From NCBI GenBank assembly GCA_035293765.1, contig DATGMF010000073.1:1-43344 (forward strand): 43,344 nucleotides of DNA, in the 5' to 3' direction. Source of the DNA: DASRHT01 sp035293765. Its GTDB lineage: Bacteria; Chloroflexota; Ktedonobacteria; Ktedonobacterales; Ktedonobacteraceae. Below, piece by piece: positions 26,202 to 34,069 of this stretch. Made by a program: the position numbers and the translations under genes. How positions within the stretch are numbered: position 1 is the stretch's first letter; every line of letters begins with the position of its first letter. The notes under the pieces were generated by a model that saw nothing but the letters and a program-made list of their open reading frames with translations, did no database searches and was not told the origin of the DNA.

Positions 26202-27554
26202 TCAGCTAATGCTATTGGCACAAGGGCAATCCACGCGCTCTATAGATGCAAGAGAAGCATCGAGCGCGAAAAGATCTTGCAGTGCTCGAACGTAGATCAG
26301 GCCATCGCCAGAGGCTGCACGGGCTTTCAGGCGTTCCGTCGGTTCATGCAAGATCTTATTGACAATTCGATGTATCGCTCGCACGACTGCTTGCTGGCTC
26401 TGCTGATTCAGCCCCTCCATTCGATTCAAAGCGAGCTTGATCTCTGCATCAGCCAGAGTAGAGATCTTGCTGCGAAAACTGGTCAGGACAGGTATCACCT
26501 GGCGGCTATGTAACCAGCTCAGGAAACTCTCGACGCCCTCTTTAATAATGGCTTCAACCTGAGGGATGGCTGCCTGGCGCAGGGCCAGATTTTTATCCAG
26601 TGTGGCTTGCAGGCTGTCAATGTTGTAGAGGTGAACGCCGGGAAGTTCGGCCACTGCGGGCTCTATATTTCTTGGGACCGCGAGGTCCACGATGGTCATC
26701 CCCCCGCCTTCACGCAGAGTTAGAGCAGCCTGGATGGCCTGGCGATTCAGAAGAATGCCAGGCGCACTGGTTGTAGCGATCAGCACATCAGCCCGGACCA
26801 GAGCTTGTGGAAGAGCCTTCCAGGGCAAGGCTTTGCCCTGAATCTGCTCAGCCAGATCCACTGCCCTGGTCTGTGTGCGATTAATGCAAGTAATGCTCTC
26901 GACATGGTGCATCCGTAAAGCTCTGGCAGCCTGTATCGCCACCTCGCCCGCGCCAAGGATCAAAACCCGCGCAGAGGCGAGATTTGTCTGGATCAACTGG
27001 ACAGCGGCGTGGCTGGTTGAGGTGGTGTGGCGGCTGATAGGTGTTTCAGTATAGACCCGTTTCCCGGTATGCAAAACTTCCGCTAGCAGATGAGAAAGCA
27101 CGGTGCCGGTCGTACGGGCCTGCTGAGCAGCGTTAAACGCCTCACTGACTTGCCCAATAATTTGCGGCTCACCCAGAATCATCGAATCCAATCCCGACGC
27201 CACGCGCATCAGATGCTCCACAACATCGTGACCTGCCAGACGATAGAGGTACTTATCCAGGCTTCCCCAGCGAAAGCTTCCCTGCTGCATCAAAAATTGC
27301 TCAATGGTGTCTCCCCCTTTTTGGTGGTCTTGCACCACCGCGTAAATCTCCAGGCGATTGCATGTCGAAAGGATCAGGGCTTCACACAAAGGCTCGGAGG
27401 AGAGCTTCTTGCCTGGCGTCTCCTCCGACGCCAGTAGATAATTGTTATACAGGTCGCTTAATGCGGCACTTAGCTGGCCGGATGAAAATGAGAGCCGTTC
27501 TCGCAGGTCAAGCGGTGTCGTCTTATGATTTAAGCCAAGAAGGATAAGAGCCAT
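26202..27554 (-). CDS. hemA: Glutamyl-tRNA reductase
   Basis: A 450-residue NADPH enzyme that reduces glutamyl-tRNA(Glu) to glutamate-1-semialdehyde, the committed step. The catalytic cysteine lies in ILSTCNRLEIYAV, SMILGEPQIIGQV follows, the NADPH motif is VLILGAGEVAIQAARAL, and the C-terminal dimerisation helix region is present. The C-terminus ends DCPCANSIS, a short cysteine pair not typical of the family. The ATG has GAGGAGGT eight bases upstream. It heads the operon; 547 bases separate it from the divergent metal-sensor gene. A leader hairpin TGGATC-N9-GATCCA lies at 27591-27611. Confidence 0.95.
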   Translation of the reverse strand: MALILLGLNHKTTPLDLRERLSFSSGQLSAALSDLYNNYLLASEETPGKKLSSEPLCEALILSTCNRLEIYAVVQDHQKGGDTIEQFLMQQGSFRWGSLDKYLYRLAGHDVVEHLMRVASGLDSMILGEPQIIGQVSEAFNAAQQARTTGTVLSHLLAEVLHTGKRVYTETPISRHTTSTSHAAVQLIQTNLASARVLILGAGEVAIQAARALRMHHVESITCINRTQTRAVDLAEQIQGKALPWKALPQALVRADVLIATTSAPGILLNRQAIQAALTLREGGGMTIVDLAVPRNIEPAVAELPGVHLYNIDSLQATLDKNLALRQAAIPQVEAIIKEGVESFLSWLHSRQVIPVLTSFRSKISTLADAEIKLALNRMEGLNQQSQQAVVRAIHRIVNKILHEPTERLKARAASGDGLIYVRALQDLFALDASLASIERVDCPCANSIS

Positions 27555-28101
27555 AATAACTGACCTCCTCTTCTATGCACAAAGCGCTACTGGATCGTTT
27601 TCTTTGATCCATTGCCACTTCTCTCCTTGTCGAAAAGAGGTATCTGCATATTTGTACATACACAAGGATACTCAGAAAGCGAGAAGATTCTGAACAACAC
27701 TGATCATCTTTTTTTTCAACATTTTCGCCATTCTACCATGTTTTACATTAAAACCTGTTTTATATACTGATGTTTAAATTATGACCAGGCAAGAGCCTCT
27801 CATCGCTCCGCCTATCTTCCAGCACTTCATCCACATTGCCCCATTTGCGAATAAACTCCGGTAAAAAACCAATAAGGCAAATGTAGCGCAATAAAAACAG
27901 GAACTACACTATCCAGTAGATATCATTTCCCTATCACTTTTTTTGTGGATAGTTATTGATCGATCCCAATAAAGTCATCTGAGTAGTTAACAAGTTATCA
28001 AGTTTTTTCGTATTTTATATTTTATATGTTAAAAAACATTGACAAAATCCAAAAAATGCGTTACATTCGGGAAAGAACTTTATACAGGAGGTAAAGCGAT
28101 C
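27555..28101. promoter_or_regulatory. AT-rich divergent control region between hemA and the ArsR gene
   Basis: 547 bases, visibly richer in A and T than the genes around it. For the plus strand, TTGACA (28039-28044), 17 bases, TACATT (28062-28067) is a good promoter for the ArsR gene, and ATGTT-AAAA-AACAT (28026-28039) abuts its -35. Further inside, TAAAAC-CT-GTTTTA (27749-27762) lies between TTTACA and TATACT boxes with a short 15-base spacer. The hemA promoter on the minus strand was not identified with confidence. No gene was found here. Confidence 0.6.
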
Positions 28102-28473
28102 ATGACACATTCAAACGCGATTGATCCAGAAACGGTGCGATTGATTCAGTCCTCAGGGCCTTCAGAGGCGCTACTCAATCTGGTGGCTGAGACCTTTCAA
28201 GCGTTGGGCGATCCAACACGTTTAAAAATTTTGTATGCACTGATCAAAAGCGAAGTCTGTGTCAGAGATCTGGCTATTGTGGTTGGAGTTTCAGAGTCGG
28301 CGATTTCTCATCAACTGCGCATTTTGCGTGATCGCCGTCTGGTGACCCAAAGACGCAAAGGCAACGTCATTTATTATTCATTTCATGATAGTCACCTGGC
28401 TGCACTTTTTCGGGAAGCTGAGTATCATGCGGACCATGTCTATCAGAACCTTGCCGACCACCCCTATCCATAA
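28102..28473 (+). CDS. ArsR/SmtB-family metal sensor with alpha-5 site
   Basis: A 123-residue winged-helix repressor. The DNA-binding core is FQALGDPTRLKILYAL, then VCVRDLAIVVGVSESAISHQ and LRDRRLVTQRRKGNVIYYS. Helix 5 carries Asp96, His98, His109 and His112; the spacing D-x-H-x10-H-x2-H is the same as the inter-subunit zinc/cobalt site of CzrA and SmtB. Only one cysteine remains in the region used by CadC-type sensors, so an alpha-5 Zn, Co or Ni sensor is expected. The ATG at 28102 follows AGGAGG by ten bases; an upstream start at 28039 would overlap its own -35 box and is rejected. It is divergent from hemA and convergent with the ferredoxin gene. Confidence 0.88.
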   Translation: MTHSNAIDPETVRLIQSSGPSEALLNLVAETFQALGDPTRLKILYALIKSEVCVRDLAIVVGVSESAISHQLRILRDRRLVTQRRKGNVIYYSFHDSHLAALFREAEYHADHVYQNLADHPYP

Positions 28474-28545
28474 ATAGGGTAGCATACTGAGGCAGTATGG
28501 ATGTCCGAACCGGACCCCATACTGCCTCAGTATGCTACCCTATTT
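28472..28545. terminator. Bidirectional terminator, 29-bp perfect stem
   Basis: Arms 28472-28500 and 28517-28545 are exact complements and include the ArsR stop codon; a TTTT run follows on the plus strand. Each arm contains its own small palindrome (CATACTG/CAGTATG) and the loop has GTCC/GGAC, so cruciform or cloverleaf folding is possible. It separates the convergent ArsR and ferredoxin genes and even covers the last codons of the latter. Confidence 0.85.
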
Positions 28546-28951
28546 TAGCTCTCCCCTCTTCGAGAGCATATCCGGGAAATATGTGCTCGCTCAATAATGG
28601 AGGTGGAGGCAGGTAGCGTGTGGCCTTTACCATCTCCTCGATATAATCGTAGAGAGCCACTACCAGCTCGGAACTGTTCAGTGAATGGAACCAGATAGAC
28701 CGACCGGCGAAGAACAGCAGGGCTACGTTCGCCAGTGAGCATGGACCAAGACAGGCGGTAAAGGTGAGATGCACCTTGTTGCGCAGCTTGCGCCGCTCCC
28801 ATTCTCCATGATAAAGATCGTGCGAGAGTGGAGCGAAGTCGCGTTCGGTTTGCCCGCAGCAACAGCCCAGCTCGCACACAAAAAGTTGCCCACGCTGAGG
28901 TACCACCTTGATGCGGCTGCCACTCTCAAGGGTCACATAATGCTTTCCCAT
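28535..28951 (-). CDS. (2Fe-2S) thioredoxin-like ferredoxin, cobaltochelatase-associated type
   Basis: A 138-residue protein with cysteines at 26, 30, 31, 32 (VCELGCCCG) and 67, 71 (ACLGPCSLANV). This arrangement, with a following ANVxLL...G..IWFHSL segment, is that of thioredoxin-fold (2Fe-2S) ferredoxins that often sit beside or are fused to CobN/CbiX-type cobalt chelatases. Its role there is not settled; electron transfer or metal handling for cobalamin synthesis is likely. The ATG at 28951 has AGGAG eight bases upstream. It converges on the ArsR metal sensor. No chelatase gene is present in the window. Confidence 0.78.
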   Translation of the reverse strand: MGKHYVTLESGSRIKVVPQRGQLFVCELGCCCGQTERDFAPLSHDLYHGEWERRKLRNKVHLTFTACLGPCSLANVALLFFAGRSIWFHSLNSSELVVALYDYIEEMVKATRYLPPPPLLSEHIFPGYALEEGRAKIG

Positions 28952-29089
28952 CAAATCTTCTCCTTTGCTCTTATTGCAGAAATACATTACCTTCTCATAA
29001 ATAATGCCCTCAGTATAGGAACAAAAAGAACAACATACCCTGCCATTTGCTTCATCTTTTTCAACACTCTGAGACTGGTTCTACCGTAC

Positions 29090-29139
29090 TTTACAGGCAG
29101 TTCAAAAAATGATATACTCTGCGGAAATCAAACTACTTT
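29090..29139 (+). promoter_or_regulatory. gntR promoter with a 15-bp operator-like sequence
   Basis: TTTACA (29090-29095), 17 bases, TATACT (29113-29118). The 15-mer AAATCAAACTACTTT at 29125-29139 begins near the expected start of transcription and is repeated perfectly at 30266-30280 in the promoter before the PadR gene. Confidence 0.7.
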
Positions 29140-29156
29140 ATAATTGCTCAGGGCAT

Positions 29157-29256
29157 GCCTGATCTCCATTATGCTCGCTCTGCTTATCCCTGGGGCACTC
29201 ACCGGGTTTCTCTCGTGCTGTAGAAATCCGGTGAGCAAAAATTTTAAGGATCAGGC
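29157..29256 (+). promoter_or_regulatory. Structured 5' leader of the GntR gene
   Basis: GCCTGATC (29157-29164) pairs with GATCAGGC (29249-29256), enclosing CTCACCGGGTTT (29198-29209) paired with AAATCCGGTGAG (29224-29235, one G-U) around a 14-base loop. The fold ends 22 bases before the ATG, in an approximately 150-base untranslated leader. It resembles no riboswitch I recognise. Confidence 0.5.
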
Positions 29257-29278
29257 GCACTCTTACAGAGAGTTGTTT

Positions 29279-30043
29279 ATGGCGAATAAACCGGGAAAAG
29301 TGACCTCCATTTTGCGGCAGATGATCTGTCTGATCGACGGTGGAGAATGGGAAAAAGTAGGAGTTGTTCCCACCAGACGAGAGCTGGCTGAACGCTTTGA
29401 AACGACCACCTCGACCATGAATGACGTTTTTACATTTCTGCATGCCATGGGCTACGTCATGTCAAAAGGGAGAAATGTGATGATCAATCCCAGCCGCATG
29501 ACTATTCCGGCTCTTGTCCCATCATTTGATCACTACCTCCAACAACAGGGGTTGACGCCTTTCATGCAAAATGTTGGAGACCCGGAGATAATCGGCCTCG
29601 ACATGAAAGTAGCACAGGCTTTCGATTTGCCAGCAGGCACCCGAGCTGTGCGGCGTATTCGTGTTCAGGGCGAGAAACTGGGCAATCAGCTAATCCCTTA
29701 TCGCGTAGCAGAAACCTACTATCCAGAAATCCTCGCAGTACAGTATCTGGCTCGTATGAAGCAGGATCCTCTCTTTGTTGTGATTGATCAGATTGCGCAC
29801 GATACAGGGAAGGCGATCACTAAATCGAGCCTCAAAGTGTTGACCCGTTTTCCAGACGAGCAGGAACAAAGCCTGCTCCAAATTTCTCTCCACGTCCCGG
29901 TCACAGAACTGTTTCGGGTCAGCTACTCAGATGACGGAACCATTATCGTCTTTAGCCGCATTATCCTCATTAGCTATCGTTTTACTCTCAGTCTCGATAC
30001 AGACACCAGACTTGAGCATTCGCACGTAGATACAAAATTTTAG
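29279..30043 (+). CDS. GntR-family (HutC/UTRA type) transcription regulator
   Basis: A 254-residue regulator. Residues 5-70 form the GntR winged helix (VVPTRRELAERFETTTSTMNDV, then FLHAMGYVMSKGRNVMI). Residues 95-240 look like the UTRA ligand domain: LPAGTRAVRRIRVQ, IPYRVAETYYP, and TELFRVSYSDDGTIIVFSRIIL. An open frame extends upstream to 29144 but codes no recognisable protein and overlaps the leader structure, so I use the ATG at 29279. The ligand is unknown. The shared 15-mer in its own and the PadR promoter suggests it represses both. Confidence 0.8.
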   Translation: MANKPGKVTSILRQMICLIDGGEWEKVGVVPTRRELAERFETTTSTMNDVFTFLHAMGYVMSKGRNVMINPSRMTIPALVPSFDHYLQQQGLTPFMQNVGDPEIIGLDMKVAQAFDLPAGTRAVRRIRVQGEKLGNQLIPYRVAETYYPEILAVQYLARMKQDPLFVVIDQIAHDTGKAITKSSLKVLTRFPDEQEQSLLQISLHVPVTELFRVSYSDDGTIIVFSRIILISYRFTLSLDTDTRLEHSHVDTKF

Positions 30044-30099
30044 CTCTTCCCGCGCAACTCTCTCACGCTGGAGAGGATTTGGTAGCAATAATTGACTCT

Positions 30100-30252
30100 A
30101 CCAAAGTAGCAGGGCTATTTAATTTTCGGAAAAAGCGGGGTTGTTAGGGGCGGTAGCCCCTGACCGGAGCGCGAGGTGCCCTCGCCCCCTCTTCCATCCC
30201 CCCGCCGAAGGCGGGAAAAAAAGGAAAATTAAATGGCCCCGACCAAAGTAGC
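30100..30252. mobile_element. MITE-like element with an 11-bp target duplication
   Basis: ACCAAAGTAGC occurs at 30100-30110 and again at 30242-30252. Between them, 131 bp are bounded by inverted repeats (30111-30127 and 30224-30240, two mismatches in 17; core ATTTAATTTTC). Inside are three small perfect hairpins: AGGGGC/GCCCCT, GCGAGG/CCTCGC and CCCGCC/GGCGGG. No reading frame. This is the layout of a non-autonomous miniature transposon; the family is not recognised. Confidence 0.75.
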
Positions 30253-30260
30253 TTAATTTG

Positions 30261-30290
30261 TTGACAAATCAAACTACTTTGATCTACACT
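30261..30290 (+). promoter_or_regulatory. Promoter and operator before the PadR gene
   Basis: TTGACA (30261-30266), 18 bases, TACACT (30285-30290). The spacer holds the 15-mer AAATCAAACTACTTT (30266-30280), identical to 29125-29139. Its CTACTTT is also mirrored by AAAGTAG at 30245-30251, so the -35 box lies between inverted half sites. Confidence 0.7.
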
Positions 30291-30358
30291 TTTTTAAAGC
30301 GCCTATGAGATCGGCATGTAATTTTTGGGTGTATCACCCTTTGTGAAGGAGCACTTTT

Positions 30359-30979
30359 ATGGACGCAAGATTTTTTTCTGGCAAAGATCGGAGAACCTCT
30401 TCTTCCCGGTCGGTCGATACAGGCGCTACTCATTATAAGCAAATGTGCAGGACGCTGCTGCTGCTTGGTTCTCTCTCCAGGGGGCCGTTATACGGCTACG
30501 AACTCTGCCATATGCTCCAAGAGCACGACAATCTGAAGATGGCAAGCTTTCGTACTACCCTCGACCATCTTATCGCGGATCGGTGCTTATATTACGAGAT
30601 CATGCCTGCCTTGCACACTGGTCGGAACAAGCGCATCTACGCTCTTACGCACAAAGGCTATCGACAATTCTCCACGTTGCTCTCTGACTTTCTGTTAACA
30701 GATACGTCACTGCCGGGGGGAATCGAGGTGGCTCTCCGTTTCCTGGATCGCTTACCTGAGACTGAGAGATTGACCTTGCTACGAGCCAGGCGCTGTCTGC
30801 TGACCAACCAGCGTATCCTGACTGTGGCAAAATTGTCCGGCCCTCTGATTACAGCCACCTCCAGCTACATCTTGAGCTATCGACTCTGTTTGCTCGATGC
30901 CGAGCTTGCCTGGATTGACCAGATGGTTGCGGCTTTACAACCAGCATCATTTAAAGATGTACAGGTAGATCCTTGCTAG
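30359..30979 (+). CDS. PadR-like winged-helix regulator
   Basis: A 206-residue protein. Residues 28-110 match the PadR winged helix: LLLLGSLSRGPLYGYELCHML, the helix 3 region SFRTTLDHLIADRCLYYE and the wing NKRIYALTHKGYRQF. The remaining 95 residues are helical and could form the C-terminal dimerisation domain; the first 27 residues are a polar extension. AAGGAG lies seven bases before the ATG. It converges on and overlaps the end of the PaaK-like gene by 29 bases. A role in controlling the PaaK-like pair is a guess from position. Confidence 0.75.
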   Translation: MDARFFSGKDRRTSSSRSVDTGATHYKQMCRTLLLLGSLSRGPLYGYELCHMLQEHDNLKMASFRTTLDHLIADRCLYYEIMPALHTGRNKRIYALTHKGYRQFSTLLSDFLLTDTSLPGGIEVALRFLDRLPETERLTLLRARRCLLTNQRILTVAKLSGPLITATSSYILSYRLCLLDAELAWIDQMVAALQPASFKDVQVDPC

Positions 30980-32342
30980 CAGCCATATCGACCGAGGCAT
31001 AGCGGTATTTGCCTGTGGCAGGATCGGCCAGGGGCAACTCTTCTGATCGTTCCAGGGTCACGGCTCCTACTCCCTCGTTCGCCAGGAGTTTTTGCGTCTG
31101 GTTGATCGCAGTTGCCCAGACCTGTTCTTGATCGTAGCCTGATGCGACTTGCAGACGCAATTTCAGTGTATTCGAGCCGATTTGCACGATCTGGAAGCGT
31201 TCTACCCCTGGCAGGTAGTGAAACATCTCGACGGCCTTGCCAGGATAAATGGTTTTGCCATTCAGAATCAGAGCATCGTTTTTGCGACCCTCCAGATAAA
31301 AAGCAGGGAAGGGATTGCCACACGGACAGGGATCGGGCCGCAGCGTGACACTATCGCTCAAATCATAGCGGATCACTGGCTGGACGCGATTAAATAGATT
31401 GGTCAGCAATACCGTGTGGGACTTCTGACCCGGCTCAACTGGTCGATAATTTTTATCGACTGCCTCCAGGATTACTCGATCACTGTAACTGTGCATTGAA
31501 CCATCATCGCAAGAGAAAGCGATACTCGGACATTCAGCCGCCGCGTAAACATCGTGGACAGCGCACTGAAACGTTGTGCGGATACGCTCGTGTTCCTCGC
31601 GCGGAATCCATTCTGAGCCCGTGCCAATCAGCAGTGGCTTGATGCGCAGGCGGCCCGCTAGCTGTTCGGCTGCCAGATTAGAAACCAGCACCGAATAACC
31701 GATCAGTGCGTGCGGTTGATAAGCATTCAGCTCACTCACCAGTTCATCCATGGGAACGGTCATTGAAAGAATGCGCACCTGCTTAAAAAGCAATTTGAGG
31801 AACGGGATGCGCTCTAATAATTTAAAGGCGGAGGTGCTCCCTAGATGCTCCTGGGTTCTGCCAGCTATCATCACCCAGCGCCCACCTGCTCGCATGACCT
31901 CGCGCAGAGTGCTCCAACCCATGCTGAGAATATTCAGGGTGCGGTAATGAATCAGCGCGTCTTTATCCTCGACAAAGATTGCTTGCTCGCCTGTCGAACC
32001 CGACGAGGTATAGAGCAGATAGCGATCTAAGAAGTAATGGCCGATACGCGTCTTGTCTGCCATAAACGTCTCGACCCTTTCTTTAGTAACCTCACGGTCG
32101 GTTACCCAGTCATTGAACTGCGCCATCAATGCGGTTTTACTGGTAGTGGGAAGCTGTGAGAGATCCTGTACCCGGGCAGGTACCTGACTGTACAAACGCT
32201 GGTAATAGGGAGAGCGCGTCCTGGCAAATTGCACAAACTCCTGTACAAAAGTGCGCTGGCGCGCTGCAATGATCTCTGGCTGACGGCGTATCGCCCTGCG
32301 CATCTCCCACAGAGCTCCAATTTGTTTCAAGGGATTACTCAT
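30951..32342 (-). CDS. PaaK-like adenylate-forming enzyme, copy 1
   Basis: A 463-residue member of the phenylacetate-CoA ligase (PaaK) family. The N-terminus has SPYYQRLYSQV and a LPTTSKTALMAQFNDW block; the nucleotide loop is LLYTSSGSTGEQAIFV; YAAAECPSIAFSC, RVQPVIRYDLSDSVTLRPD and CPCGNPFPAFYLEGRKND are the family C-terminal core. Members activate aryl or other acids as adenylates and often transfer them to CoA; the substrate here is unknown. ATG at 32342 with GAGGT six bases upstream. Divergent to a close paralogue and convergent with the PadR gene. Confidence 0.82.
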   Translation of the reverse strand: MSNPLKQIGALWEMRRAIRRQPEIIAARQRTFVQEFVQFARTRSPYYQRLYSQVPARVQDLSQLPTTSKTALMAQFNDWVTDREVTKERVETFMADKTRIGHYFLDRYLLYTSSGSTGEQAIFVEDKDALIHYRTLNILSMGWSTLREVMRAGGRWVMIAGRTQEHLGSTSAFKLLERIPFLKLLFKQVRILSMTVPMDELVSELNAYQPHALIGYSVLVSNLAAEQLAGRLRIKPLLIGTGSEWIPREEHERIRTTFQCAVHDVYAAAECPSIAFSCDDGSMHSYSDRVILEAVDKNYRPVEPGQKSHTVLLTNLFNRVQPVIRYDLSDSVTLRPDPCPCGNPFPAFYLEGRKNDALILNGKTIYPGKAVEMFHYLPGVERFQIVQIGSNTLKLRLQVASGYDQEQVWATAINQTQKLLANEGVGAVTLERSEELPLADPATGKYRYASVDMAASKDLPVHL

Positions 32343-32613
32343 AGATCTACCTCTCATTGGGAAACGTCTGTAATACATCTCTTATCCCAAATATAGATAT
32401 GCTCAGTGGAGAAAGACTACATCACTATAAATCTTTTTTTGCATCTTTTTCATCATCTCCCCGACACTCTTTGCCAATGACGAGAAAGATGAAAAAAAAG
32501 ATGAATCAAGCTCTTCTTCCGCAGACAGAAGCTATGGTAATACAAGGTTTATGGCGAAAAGAATCTTCGCCTGGCGAGGATCATTTCCTACACGAGAGTA
32601 CAGGAGACAGCTT
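32343..32613. promoter_or_regulatory. Divergent promoter region of the PaaK-like pair
   Basis: Contains an imperfect inverted repeat, CATCTTTTTCATC (32442-32454) against GATGAAAAAAAAGATG (32488-32503), midway between the two start codons. It is a plausible shared operator; no clear -35/-10 pair was assigned. Confidence 0.35.
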
Positions 32614-34032
32614 ATGAGTAATTCCAATACCACGTTTAGTAAGGTAAAAAAGCTGTGGAAGTTCTTGCGGATGAAAAAGTATGATGAGGTGATGGCGCAC
32701 CAGCGCGAACAACTGGAAATATTGATTACGTGCGCTCGTACCTCTTCTCCCTTCTACCAGCGCCTTTACAGCCACTTTTCTGAGCCCGTTCCAGCTCTCC
32801 AACAACTCCCGCCAGTCACCAAGCCAGAACTGATGGCAAACTTCGACGACTGGGCCATTGACCGCGAGATCACCAGGGAAAGCGCGGAGGTCTTCATGGC
32901 TGACAAGACCCTGGTTGGAGAACCTTACCTGGGCAAATATTTGATTTGTAGTTCATCTGGCACCAGCGGCCATCGGGGAATTTTCGTCTACGATACGAAA
33001 GCGGAATCCCTCTATCGTTGGAGGTCTGTCCTTCAGGCCGGCATGATAAGCTGGAGACATTTCTTCAAAAAAATTCGCTGGCTCAATATCAGCGCAACCG
33101 GCGCTCATTTTGGCAGTCTTGCTTCCTTCACTCGCCTGGAAAAGACGCGCCAACGTTCGCCTTTTATGCGCCTGGCCTTTGAGAGCATCCGCTCGATCTC
33201 GGTGACCACACCGCTCCCTGAGTTAGTTGAGGAGGTCAATCGCTATCAACCAACGATCCTTTTTGGCTACTCAACCGTCATCGTCAGTCTCGCCCAGGAA
33301 CAGCTCGCCGGTCGCCTGCACATTAAACCGGAGATTGTCTCAATGGGCGGTGAGTGGATCTCGGACAGAGATCGCCTGCAGATTGCTGCTGCTTTTCGCT
33401 GCATGGTGCGCGATGCCTATTCGAGCGCAGAGTGTGCTGCGATTGCCAGTTCTTGTGCAGAAGGCTGGCTGCATGTGTGCAGTGAGCGAGTGATTGTCGA
33501 ACCGGTAGACGAGCATTACCAACCTGTCCCGCCCGGCGTGCCGTCCCACACCGTGTTGATCACCGACCTGATCAACCGCGTCCAGCCGATGATCCGCTAT
33601 GACCAGGGAGATAGTGTCACGCTGCGACCCGATCCCTGTCCCTGCGGCAATCCTTTCCCTGCAATCCGCGTGATGGGACGCAAGAACGATATGCTGCGTA
33701 TGCGCACAGCAGACGGAGAGCAAAAGCTTCTTTCGCCGATGACCTTCTATGTGCTGCTCGATATGCTCCCCACCGTGCGTCGCTGGCAGGTTATCCAGAC
33801 AGGTCCTTTCACCATCAGTCTGCGCATTGAAGCAACTTCCCCTGAGGTTGATGCTCAGACCTGGGAGTCAGTGTATCAGCGCGTGAAAGACTTCTTCGTT
33901 CGCCAGGGTTTGGCGGATGTCACTATCGAGCGCGCTCCTGAGCCGCCCATGCAAGATCCTAAGACCGGAAAGTTTTACCAGGTGCGTGTCAGGTTTGAAG
34001 AAGAAGGATCGCCCTCTCTCCAGGAGGCATAG
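32614..34032 (+). CDS. PaaK-like adenylate-forming enzyme, copy 2
   Basis: A 472-residue paralogue of the neighbouring enzyme. Corresponding blocks are SPFYQRLYSHFSEPVPALQQ, ANFDDWAIDREITRESAEVF, ICSSSGTSGHRGIFV for the nucleotide loop, and the shared SVTLRPDPCPCGNPFPA followed by GRKNDMLRM. The adenylation loop differs (SSSGTSGHRG against TSSGSTGEQA), so substrate or activity may have diverged. The ATG at 32614 has AGGAG about eight bases upstream; the frame is open from 32551 but without a site. Followed after 37 bases by the small cysteine-motif protein, likely in one transcript. Confidence 0.82.
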   Translation: MSNSNTTFSKVKKLWKFLRMKKYDEVMAHQREQLEILITCARTSSPFYQRLYSHFSEPVPALQQLPPVTKPELMANFDDWAIDREITRESAEVFMADKTLVGEPYLGKYLICSSSGTSGHRGIFVYDTKAESLYRWRSVLQAGMISWRHFFKKIRWLNISATGAHFGSLASFTRLEKTRQRSPFMRLAFESIRSISVTTPLPELVEEVNRYQPTILFGYSTVIVSLAQEQLAGRLHIKPEIVSMGGEWISDRDRLQIAAAFRCMVRDAYSSAECAAIASSCAEGWLHVCSERVIVEPVDEHYQPVPPGVPSHTVLITDLINRVQPMIRYDQGDSVTLRPDPCPCGNPFPAIRVMGRKNDMLRMRTADGEQKLLSPMTFYVLLDMLPTVRRWQVIQTGPFTISLRIEATSPEVDAQTWESVYQRVKDFFVRQGLADVTIERAPEPPMQDPKTGKFYQVRVRFEEEGSPSLQEA

Positions 34033-34069
34033 GCTAATTTGGAAAAACAGAGCAGAAAGAGAGCATACT

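Noticed and set aside
27741..28020. AT-rich region with a TGTGGATAG match to a DnaA box, considered as a replication origin
   Set aside because: Only one near-consensus box, no dnaA, dnaN or gyrase genes nearby, and the region is well explained as a divergent promoter.
29144..29278. N-terminal extension of the GntR protein
   Set aside because: The codons coincide with the leader stems and encode nothing typical of the family; the HTH begins after the ATG at 29279.
30111..30241. Hairpin cluster considered as a CRISPR or attC-like array
   Set aside because: The three hairpins are different and are not regularly spaced repeats; the terminal repeats and target duplication fit a MITE better.
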